DNA of 5,327 bases from a bacterium (GTDB lineage: Bacteria; Krumholzibacteriota; Krumholzibacteria; LZORAL124-64-63): positions 1-5,327 of the forward strand of contig JAASSM010000176.1 of assembly GCA_021767885.1 (NCBI GenBank), written 5' to 3'. Below, one piece after another: positions 1 to 5,137 of the stretch. The first letter of the stretch is position 1. Each line of letters begins with the position of its first letter. The notes under the pieces were generated by a model that saw only the letters and a list, made by a program, of their open reading frames with translations, was not told the DNA's origin and did no database searches. The translations under genes and the position numbers were made by a program.

Positions 1-1610
1 CCGAGCAGGACCGCCCCGCCGGCCACCACGGCCACCGCGGCGAGGGTCCGGCCACGCCGGCGCAGCATGGCCAGCAGGACCTCTCGGTAGCGCCGGTAGA
101 ACGAGGACTGGAACGGCTCGGTGTCGGGCGTACTCCGCCGCCGGACCCTCAGGAAGAGGACGCAGGCCAGCGGGATCAGCGTCTGCGACAGCACCCAGGA
201 GGCCAGCAGCGTGATGGCCACCACCTCGAAGAGGTGCGAGGTGTACTCGCCCGTGCTCGACTCGGCCAGGTAGATGGGCAGGAACGCGGCCGCGGTGGTC
301 AGCGAGGAGACCAGCAGGGGCGACCGCAGCTCGCCGGCCGCGCCGATGGCCGCGTCGGTGGCCGCCTCCCCGCGCTCCATCCGCACCATGATGGCCTCGG
401 ACATGACGATGGCGTTGTCCACCAGCAGGCCCAGGGCGATGATGAGCGAGGAGATGGAGATGGTGTTCAGGCTGATGTCGCCGGCCTTCATCAGTGCCAT
501 GGCCGCCAGCATGGTCAGCGGGATCAGCGAGGCCACCACCAGGCCGGTCCGCAGGCCGAGGAAGACCAGCATCAGGGCCATGACGATCCCCACCGCCTGC
601 AGCAGGTTGCGGACGAACCGCGCCACGTTCTGCTGCACGCGGTCGGGCTGGAAGTAGACCGTGTCGATGGTCACGCCGGCCGGGGCCTCTCCGCGCAGCC
701 GGTCCATCACCGCGTCGGTGCGCCGGCCGAGATCCACGATGTTCCCGTCGGGATGCATGGCGACGCCGATGCCCACGGCCGGTTGGCCGCTGCTGCGGAC
801 CAGGACCGAACGGGGCTCGGCGAAGCCACGGCGGATGGTGGCCAGGTCGCCGAGAGCCAGCGCCTCGCCGGTGTCGGGATGGATGAGCACGGTGCGGCGG
901 AGCTGATCCAGGCTCTCCAGGTTGCCGGTGGTGCGCAGGAGGATGCGCTCCTGCCCGGTCTGCAGGGCCCCGGCGGGGGCCAGGACGTTGCGGGCCGCCA
1001 GCAACCGCCGCAACTGGGACGGCCGCAGCCCCACCGCGGCCAGCCGGGCGGGGTCGTACTCCACCCAGATCCGCTCCGGCTGCACGCCGTAGAGCTCCAC
1101 CTTGGCCACGTCGTCGACCAGCAGCAGCCGGTCGCGCGCGGTCTCGGCCAGCGCCTCGCGGTCGCGCGGCGACAGGTCGGCCCCGGCCACGGTGTAGATG
1201 ATGCCGAAGACGTCCCCGAACTCGTCGTCCACGAACGGCCCCCTGGCGCCTCGCGGCAGGCGGTCGCCGACGCGCTCCAGCTTGCGGCGCAGCGAGTCGA
1301 AGATGGGACGCATCTCCGTGTAGCGCTCCTGGAAGTGCACGTAGATCAGGGACGACCCGTGCCGCGACTCGCTGCGGATCTCGTCCAGCTCGGGGATCTG
1401 CTGGATCCGCTCGGACACCGGGTCGGTCACCAGCCGCTCCACCTGCTCCGGGGTGGCGCCGGGCAGCAACGTGCGCACCACGGCGGTGCGGATGGTGAAG
1501 CCGGGGTCCTCGGCCTGGGGCAGCGTCGCGTAGGACCAGGCGCCCAGCGCGGCGATGAGCACCAGGGCGGTGCCGGTGACGTGACGGCGCGTGATGGCCA
1601 GGCGGGTCAC
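1..1610 (-). CDS. RND efflux transporter, inner-membrane pump subunit (partial, N-terminal half)
   Basis: This is the proton-driven inner-membrane pump of a tripartite RND (HAE1/AcrB-like) system, which moves small molecules out through an adaptor and an outer-membrane channel. About 536 codons are present; the family is about 1000-1050 residues, so the C-terminal half lies beyond base 1. Visible parts: TM1 at residues 11-30, then the periplasmic porter domain with the family-typical stretches LPGATPEQVE (49-58) and AVGIGVAMHPDGNIVDLG (278-295), then TM2-TM6 at about 335-488. TM4 carries GLLVDNAIV (394-402): the first proton-relay aspartate is kept (D398) and the second is Asn (N399). The frame is open throughout. 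A GTG start is chosen because GGAGG lies 8 bases upstream and the product then begins with the usual short cytoplasmic stretch before TM1. The gene follows its adaptor by 34 bases. Substrate cannot be read from the sequence. Confidence 0.95.
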   Translation of the reverse strand, partial: MTRLAITRRHVTGTALVLIAALGAWSYATLPQAEDPGFTIRTAVVRTLLPGATPEQVERLVTDPVSERIQQIPELDEIRSESRHGSSLIYVHFQERYTEMRPIFDSLRRKLERVGDRLPRGARGPFVDDEFGDVFGIIYTVAGADLSPRDREALAETARDRLLLVDDVAKVELYGVQPERIWVEYDPARLAAVGLRPSQLRRLLAARNVLAPAGALQTGQERILLRTTGNLESLDQLRRTVLIHPDTGEALALGDLATIRRGFAEPRSVLVRSSGQPAVGIGVAMHPDGNIVDLGRRTDAVMDRLRGEAPAGVTIDTVYFQPDRVQQNVARFVRNLLQAVGIVMALMLVFLGLRTGLVVASLIPLTMLAAMALMKAGDISLNTISISSLIIALGLLVDNAIVMSEAIMVRMERGEAATDAAIGAAGELRSPLLVSSLTTAAAFLPIYLAESSTGEYTSHLFEVVAITLLASWVLSQTLIPLACVLFLRVRRRSTPDTEPFQSSFYRRYREVLLAMLRRRGRTLAAVAVVAGGAVLL

Positions 1611-1618
1611 GGTCTCGG

Positions 1619-1623
1619 CCTCC
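1619..1623 (-). promoter_or_regulatory. Ribosome binding site that fixes the GTG start of the RND pump
   Basis: GGAGG on the minus strand lies 8 bases before the GTG at 1610-1608. No ATG in the same frame lies between the adaptor stop codon and the first membrane helix, so this site decides the start. Confidence 0.75.
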
Positions 1624-1644
1624 GGGTGCGGGTGCGGCGGCGCC

Positions 1645-2748
1645 TCACGGCAGCGGGCGGCGGCGGGGCCGGACCGGTCGCCCAGCGTCGATGTCGTCGA
1701 GGCCGGCGGACACGACGCGCTCGCCCGCTCGCACGCCGCCACGGATCTCCAGCTCGCCGCCCCGCAGCGCACCCACGCGCACGGGCCGCCGGTCGGCCGT
1801 GACCACGGAGTCGTCGGGGGCGCCGGCGAGCACGTACACGAAGCGGCCGTCCCGGTCCTCGCCCACGGCGGCGGCCGGGACCAGCACGGTGGTCGTGTCG
1901 CCCGATGCGGGCCCCAGCCGGGCCTCGGCGGCCATCCCCGGTCGCAGGCGCGGGGCCGGCGGCAGGGTCACGGTGACCGGGTAGGTGGTGGCGAAGCCCG
2001 TGGGCGAGACGCCCACCTCGGTGATCTCGCCGGCCAGGGTGTCCGCGAGCGCGGGCACCGTGACGGTGGCGGGCTGACCCGCGGCGAGCCGGCCGACGAG
2101 GTCCGCCGGCACCGCCAGGTTCACCTGCAGTCGACCGGTCGCCGTCAGCAGCACCGCCGGACGGCCAGGGGCCAGCACGACCCCCACCTCGGCGGGGACC
2201 GCCGCCACCTCGCCCGCGTACGGCGCCTGGAGCCGGGTGTGCGCGAGCTGGCGCCGGGCGAGCCGGTGACGTTGCCGGGCGGCCTGCCACCGGGCACGCG
2301 CGGCCGCATGAGCCGCCGCGGCGGCGTCGAGATCCTGCTCGCTGGCGTTGCCGTGCTCCCAGAGGGCCTGGAGCCGGCGGTGGCGCTGCTCGGCGTTCTC
2401 GCGAGCCGCATCGGCGGCCGCGACGGCCGCCGCGGCCTCGTGGACCTGCAGACGACGGTCCTCGGCGTCGAGGGTGGCGAGCAGGGCGTCGGCAGCCACC
2501 GGTTCGCCCACGCTGACGAGCACGCTGTCCACCCGTCCCGCCACCTCGAAGGCCAGCGCCGTGGCGGTGTCCGCGACCACGACGCCGCTGAAGCGCCGGG
2601 TCGCGGGCGCGTCTGCCGGACGGGCCTCCGCCCAGAGGACGACGGGCGGCTGCGGGGCCGGCGGCGGCGCGTCCTCGCCACAGCCGGCCCCGAGCGGCCC
2701 GCCGATCAGCACGACGGCCAGGAACCATCCGGTCGCACGACCGCGCAT
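1645..2748 (-). CDS. RND efflux periplasmic adaptor (membrane fusion protein, HlyD/AcrA family), probable lipoprotein
   Basis: This is the 367-residue periplasmic adaptor that links the RND pump downstream to an outer-membrane channel. Residues 1-22 form a hydrophobic signal. LGAGC ends at Cys23 and fits the general lipoprotein pattern, although Gly at -3 is not the classic lipobox, so lipid anchoring is likely but not certain. Next come the first half of the lipoyl domain (AFEVAGRVDSVLVSVGEPV, 66-84), an Ala/Arg-rich helical hairpin (about 98-172), the second lipoyl half (LQAPYAGEV, 173-181), a beta-barrel domain (about 205-280) with LRPGMAAEARL (268-278), and a membrane-proximal domain to about 355. 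The tail is Arg/Pro-rich. Length and domain order match the family. The ATG at 2748 is preferred over in-frame starts further upstream, which would run through the dodecin gene and delay the signal peptide. It lies 7 bases after the dodecin stop and 34 bases before the pump gene. Confidence 0.95.
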   Translation of the reverse strand: MRGRATGWFLAVVLIGGPLGAGCGEDAPPPAPQPPVVLWAEARPADAPATRRFSGVVVADTATALAFEVAGRVDSVLVSVGEPVAADALLATLDAEDRRLQVHEAAAAVAAADAARENAEQRHRRLQALWEHGNASEQDLDAAAAAHAAARARWQAARQRHRLARRQLAHTRLQAPYAGEVAAVPAEVGVVLAPGRPAVLLTATGRLQVNLAVPADLVGRLAAGQPATVTVPALADTLAGEITEVGVSPTGFATTYPVTVTLPPAPRLRPGMAAEARLGPASGDTTTVLVPAAAVGEDRDGRFVYVLAGAPDDSVVTADRRPVRVGALRGGELEIRGGVRAGERVVSAGLDDIDAGRPVRPRRRPLP

Positions 2749-2754
2749 CCTGGA

Positions 2755-2760
2755 CCTACT
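2755..2760 (-). promoter_or_regulatory. Adaptor ribosome binding site overlapping the dodecin stop codon
   Basis: On the minus strand AGTAGG spans the dodecin TAG stop. Its AGG lies 6 bases before the adaptor ATG at 2748. This arrangement suggests translational coupling of dodecin and adaptor (inference). Confidence 0.5.
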
Positions 2761-2959
2761 TCTCCAGCAGGAAGCTGATCTTCGCATTGATGCGGTAGTT
2801 CGTGATCTTGCCGTCCTCCACGTCGGCCTGCAGGTCCTTGATGTAGAGGGACTTGATGTTGCGCACGCTCTGCTGGGCCTCGCCGAGCGCCTGCTCGGCC
2901 GCATCCTCCCAGCCCTCGGGCGACTGGGCGAGAACCTCGATCACCTTGACGATGGCCAT
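2756..2959 (-). CDS. Dodecin family protein, lacking the usual flavin-binding residues
   Basis: A 67-residue dodecin-fold protein. It opens with MAIVKVIEVLAQSPEGWEDA, and EDGKI (48-52) and AKISFLLE (59-66) follow, the pattern of the small dodecins that form hollow 12-subunit spheres in the cytoplasm. Classical dodecins stack flavins on a Trp and hold them with a Gln (Trp36 and Gln55 in the Halobacterium protein). Aligned by eye, those positions are Ser37 (in NIKSLYIKD) and Arg56 (in NYRINAK), so ordinary flavin storage is doubtful. The family assignment is firm; the ligand is unknown. The start is supported by GGAG at 2970-2967, 7 bases before ATG. It lies 48 bases after the OB-fold gene and 7 bases before the adaptor, probably in one transcript. 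Confidence 0.93.
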   Translation of the reverse strand: MAIVKVIEVLAQSPEGWEDAAEQALGEAQQSVRNIKSLYIKDLQADVEDGKITNYRINAKISFLLEK

Positions 2960-3007
2960 GACGTCTCTCCTCTCTCTGCTCGGGTTCCATCTCTTCTCCG
3001 CCGCCCG

Positions 3008-3652
3008 CTAGTCGGACAGCGCGATCACCGACGTGGCGATGAAGACACGCCGGTCGAAGAGGTCGTGGTCGATGTCGCCGCGCACGGTGACCACGTCACC
3101 CACGGCGAGGCGCGGACGGCCCTCCCGGTCGAGGGGATCGTGGGGCATCTGGCCGACCCTCACGGTGATGCCGCGCGTGCCGGTGTAGAGCTCGAACGAT
3201 TCCTCCCCCACCGCGGTGATGGCGCCCTGCAGGACGGTGGTGGACACGGCCGCCGGGACGTCGACCACGTGGCGGTAGACGTCCTCCTCGTCGATGGCGC
3301 TGGCGTGGAAGGCCGTCCCCAGCTTCTCCACGTACACGCGGTCGGCCTCGATGGTGGTCCTCTCGAGCAGGTCGTCGTCGACCACGCCGTAGACGGTGAC
3401 CCGGTCGCCCTCCACCAGCCTGTAGGCGTCGGCATCGCGGTCGCCGTCGTCGAACTCGACGGTCACCGTGCCATCGCCGTGATCGAGCACGAACAGGTTG
3501 CGCTCCACGCTGGCCACCTCGCCGGTGAGGCTGATGGTGGTCTGGTCCGCCCGCTCGTGCGGATCGGGATCGGCCGCCACGGCTGGCGCGGCGGCCAGGG
3601 CCGCCGCGAGCAGCGCGGGGGCGAGGGCCTGCGGCACGATGCGGTTGCGCAT
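3008..3652 (-). CDS. Exported acidic protein with two OB-fold-like repeats, function unknown
   Basis: A 214-residue protein. Residues 1-27 form a Sec signal peptide (basic start MRNR, an Ala/Leu core, then APAVAA), with cleavage likely after Ala26 or Ala27, so it should be periplasmic. The mature part has two similar beta-rich units, about 40-110 and 139-212. Both contain G-D-x-V-T-V-x-G-x-x-D-x-D-L-x-x-R, at 82-98 and 185-201, preceded by a strand such as LTGEVASVE or LQGAITAVG. The pattern resembles small OB-fold domains of exported stress proteins (BOF/YgiW type), but that is by shape of the sequence, not a confirmed family match. It is rich in Asp and Glu, so cation or basic-ligand binding is possible. 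AAGGA lies 6 bases before the ATG. It is the first gene of the presumed operon with dodecin, adaptor and RND pump. Confidence 0.85.
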   Translation of the reverse strand: MRNRIVPQALAPALLAAALAAAPAVAADPDPHERADQTTISLTGEVASVERNLFVLDHGDGTVTVEFDDGDRDADAYRLVEGDRVTVYGVVDDDLLERTTIEADRVYVEKLGTAFHASAIDEEDVYRHVVDVPAAVSTTVLQGAITAVGEESFELYTGTRGITVRVGQMPHDPLDREGRPRLAVGDVVTVRGDIDHDLFDRRVFIATSVIALSD

Positions 3653-3882
3653 GGCGATTCCTTTCGGGTTGGCGGCTCGCCGGTGTCCCGGGGCCGCGAC
3701 GCTCCGGGGCGGGCGCCGCGCCTCCGGCCTCTGCAGTGCACCTTAGCCCCGAATGCCGCGGCCGAAATGGGGCCTCGTCCCAGACCCGGTCCCGCCGACC
3801 GCATCTACGCTGGGAGGGCACGCGACCCCGACCCCCCGCGCCGGATCCCATCCGGGACGCCGGCCGGAGAAAGGACCGCAAG
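3653..3882. promoter_or_regulatory. Divergent promoter region between the efflux operon and the plus-strand genes
   Basis: These 230 bases separate genes that point away from each other, so both promoters should lie here. The only TANNNT -10-like words I would consider are TAAGGT on the minus strand (3745-3740, 87 bases before the OB-gene ATG) and TACGCT on the plus strand (3806-3811, 71 bases before the membrane-protein ATG). Neither has a convincing -35 box, so exact sites are uncertain. No credible small gene is seen inside. Confidence 0.45.
3841..3855. repeat. Short perfect inverted repeat in the leader of the four-helix membrane protein
   Basis: CCGGAT and ATCCGG are separated by CCC. 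It lies 27 bases before the ATG at 3883. It could be a small RNA hairpin or an operator half-site pair, but a 6-bp palindrome is easily found by chance in DNA this rich in G and C. Confidence 0.3.
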
Positions 3883-4293
3883 ATGTTCCTGGTCGACCTC
3901 GCCTTCGCCTTGCTGTTCGCCTTCCTGGTCGCCGCCGTGCTGGCCGGACTGTTCGGCTGGCGCCACCCCGCGCGCCGCGAGGAGGACACCGCCTGGCCCG
4001 GCGCCATCTTCCTGTTCTTCCTGCTGTTCTTCCTGATCTGGGCGGGCGGTGCCTGGGTGGGGCCGTTCGGCCCCCTGCTCTGGGCCAGCGCCTGGCTCCC
4101 GTTCCTGGTGGTGGGACTGGTCATCGGCCTGGTGATCCTGGCGGTGGCCGAGCCCCGACGCCCGCGCCGGCCCGCCCCGCGGGAGCCGCTGGACGAGGAG
4201 CGCGCCACCCGCGGCGCGATGATCTACGGGGCCTTCTTCTGGATCCTGCTGCTGGTCCTGCTCCTGGCCATCGTGGTCGCTTATGCGGACTAG
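3883..4293 (+). CDS. Small four-helix integral membrane protein, unknown function
   Basis: A 136-residue protein that I do not recognise. Four hydrophobic segments are visible: about 3-24, 40-59 (with FLFFLLFFLIW), 66-89, and 113-133. The first and second are joined by a short charged loop (GWRHPARREEDT). The third and fourth are joined by a strongly charged loop with PRRPRRPAPREPLDEERATR (90-109). The positive loop suggests it faces the cytoplasm, with both termini outside. No catalytic or ligand motif is apparent. The ATG at 3883 is chosen because AAGGA lies 7 bases upstream and the first helix starts at once; the reading frame is open further upstream, but that part looks non-coding. The stop is TAG and the receiver gene follows after 144 bases. 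It might be a subunit of a membrane complex or a small stress protein. Confidence 0.8.
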   Translation: MFLVDLAFALLFAFLVAAVLAGLFGWRHPARREEDTAWPGAIFLFFLLFFLIWAGGAWVGPFGPLLWASAWLPFLVVGLVIGLVILAVAEPRRPRRPAPREPLDEERATRGAMIYGAFFWILLLVLLLAIVVAYAD

Positions 4294-4327
4294 GGGCGGA
4301 CCCCGACGCGCCAATGGGACGCGCCCC

Positions 4328-4356
4328 GATGGACGGCCGCCCCGGCGGCCACCATC
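4328..4356 (+). terminator. Hairpin after the membrane-protein gene, possible weak terminator
   Basis: GATGG and GGCCGC pair with GCGGCC and CCATC around a CCCG loop, with a small internal bulge (AC opposite A), giving 11 base pairs. There is no T-run after it, so it may only pause transcription or stabilise a 3' end rather than terminate it. Confidence 0.4.
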
Positions 4357-4385
4357 CTCGGCAGCGCCCCACCGTCCCGGAATCC

Positions 4386-4403
4386 CGCGGGCCTCAGCCC
4401 GCG
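4386..4403 (+). repeat. Perfect 7-bp hairpin upstream of the receiver gene
   Basis: CGCGGGC and GCCCGCG flank a CTCA loop. A further CCGCG/CGGCG-type element (CCGCG, AGGAC, CGCGG at 4411-4425) lies just before the ribosome binding site GAGGAG (4427-4432). These could fold in the leader RNA of the receiver gene and affect its translation; this is inference. Confidence 0.4.
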
Positions 4404-4437
4404 ACGTCCGCCGCGAGGACCGCGGCGAGGAGCCGCC

Positions 4438-4893
4438 ATGACCACGGCATTCCACAAGGACCCCCACCGGCGATCCGGCGTCCACGTGCAGGCGCCGTCA
4501 CGGCAGATGTCCCGGCGCCCCCCGGCCAACCGCCCCACGGTGCTGATCGTGGAGGACGAGCCCCATCTCTCGCTGCTCTACGAGGCCGAGCTGCGCCGCG
4601 AGGGCTTCGACACGCTCACCGCCGGCGACGGACGCAGTTGCCTGGACAACCTGCTGAGCATGGAGGTGGACCTGGTGGTCCTGGATCTGCGCATGCCCGG
4701 CATGGACGGCATCGATCTGCTGGCGCGCATCCGGGGCCTGGACCGGACCATCCCCGTGCTCATCAACACCGCCTACTCGGAGTACGCGAACAACTACCTC
4801 ACCTGGTCCGCCGACGACTTCGTGGTCAAGTCCTCGGACACCAGCGAGCTGGTCCTGCGCTGCCGTGAGCTGGTGGAGAGGGTCCGGCGCTGA
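4438..4893 (+). CDS. Stand-alone response-regulator receiver domain protein (CheY-like)
   Basis: A 151-residue protein: a basic, probably disordered N-terminus (1-31) followed by one complete receiver domain (about 33-150) and no output domain. The phosphorelay residues are all present: acidic pocket E39-D40 in VLIVEDE, phospho-acceptor Asp83 in VVLDLRMPGMDG, Thr111 in LINTAYSEY, and Lys131 in DFVVKSSD. It should therefore accept phosphate from a histidine kinase and act through protein-protein contact rather than DNA binding. No kinase gene is in the window. GAGGAG lies 5 bases before the ATG at 4438. A second in-frame ATG at 4507 would remove most of the basic N-terminus but has only a weak upstream site. 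It is not clearly linked to either RND system. Confidence 0.93.
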   Translation: MTTAFHKDPHRRSGVHVQAPSRQMSRRPPANRPTVLIVEDEPHLSLLYEAELRREGFDTLTAGDGRSCLDNLLSMEVDLVVLDLRMPGMDGIDLLARIRGLDRTIPVLINTAYSEYANNYLTWSADDFVVKSSDTSELVLRCRELVERVRR

Positions 4894-4903
4894 GGAGCCG
4901 TGA

Positions 4904-4936
4904 CGGGCATCGGCGCCCCCGTGGCGCCGGCGCCCG
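4904..4936 (+). terminator. Candidate terminator hairpin after the receiver gene
   Basis: Starting 11 bases after the TGA, CGGCGCC and GGCGCCG pair perfectly around a CCCGT loop. The stem is extended by CGGGC against GCCCG across a two-by-two internal loop. Only a short TTT follows at 4948-4950, so it is not a textbook intrinsic terminator, but stem length and position fit a transcript end. Confidence 0.5.
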
Positions 4937-5030
4937 CCGTGTCCGCCTTTCCCGCCGCCCGCCGGCCCGCCGCGGCAGCCGCCACGTCCCCGGTGGCCCG
5001 GTCCATCCTCCCTCGCCCGCCGGCACCTCC
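4931..5030 (+). promoter_or_regulatory. C-rich, G-poor spacer, possible Rho-loading region
   Basis: In these 100 bases I count 57 C and 27 G on the plus strand. This bias starts right after the receiver-gene hairpin and resembles Rho utilisation sites. It is non-coding as far as I can see. The rest of the 244-base spacer holds the promoter and leader of the next gene. Confidence 0.3.
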
Positions 5031-5032
5031 CA

Positions 5033-5041
5033 TGCTAGACT
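5033..5041 (+). promoter_or_regulatory. Possible extended -10 promoter for the second RND gene
   Basis: TGCTAGACT fits the extended -10 form TGnTANNNT and sits in one of the few AT-containing spots of the spacer. No good -35 box is seen about 17 bases upstream. Transcription would start near 5048, leaving a leader of about 90 bases. Confidence 0.35.
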
Positions 5042-5062
5042 GACGCCATCGCGCGAGGGCCG

Positions 5063-5084
5063 GCTCCGGGCTGCAACCCGGAGC
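5063..5084 (+). ncRNA. Structured leader hairpin upstream of the second RND gene
   Basis: GCTCCGGG and CCCGGAGC pair perfectly (8 bp) around the loop CTGCAA. It is followed by GCAGTCCGCCCGCG and, at 5102-5116, GCCAGGTGACGAGCG. It lies in the presumed 5' leader, about 55 bases before the ATG. It could be a cis-regulatory RNA element; the class is not established (see findings). Confidence 0.4.
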
Positions 5085-5137
5085 AGTCCGCCCGCGTAGC
5101 CGCCAGGTGACGAGCGCCTTCACCCATCGAGGTCCCG

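Larger units (their letters stand above)
1..3652 (-). other. Predicted four-gene operon: OB-fold protein, dodecin, RND adaptor, RND pump
   Basis: Four genes share the strand, with gaps of 48, 7 and 34 bases. I see no hairpin followed by a T-run in those gaps, and each gene has its own ribosome binding site. Adaptor plus pump is the standard RND pair. Membership of the two upstream genes is inferred from spacing. The outer-membrane channel gene is not seen and may lie beyond base 1 or elsewhere. Confidence 0.7.

Noticed and set aside
234..1802. Long open frame of 522 codons on the plus strand
   Set aside because: It is antisense to the RND pump and the adaptor end. Its product is low-complexity (Gly, Arg, His, Gln) and matches nothing; long shadow frames are expected at this GC content.
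2098..2500. Repetitive Ala/Arg-rich stretch in the adaptor, considered as a low-complexity repeat or assembly fault
   Set aside because: It is the alpha-helical hairpin expected at this place in RND adaptors, and the frame continues cleanly into the lipoyl and barrel domains.
1607..2728. Open frame of 373 codons on the minus strand overlapping the adaptor
   Set aside because: Frame-shifted shadow of the adaptor with Arg/Gly/Ala-rich product and no domain pattern.
2749..2904. Upstream extension of the adaptor by 52 residues
   Set aside because: The extension overlaps the dodecin gene, is Arg/Ser-rich nonsense, and would bury the signal peptide. The ATG at 2748 has its own ribosome binding site.
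3736..3882. Upstream extension of the four-helix membrane protein by 49 residues
   Set aside because: The extra residues are Arg/Pro-rich and lie in the divergent promoter region. The ATG at 3883 has AAGGA 7 bases upstream and leads directly into the first helix.
2348..4036. Open frame of 562 codons on the plus strand
   Set aside because: It runs antisense through the adaptor, dodecin and OB-fold genes and into the membrane-protein gene out of frame. The opposing genes have clear families, signal peptides and ribosome binding sites.
4794..5123. Open frame of 109 codons on the minus strand between the receiver and the second RND gene
   Set aside because: It overlaps the receiver 3' end antisense and otherwise covers the C-rich spacer. 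Product is Ala/Gly/Arg-rich with no recognisable pattern.
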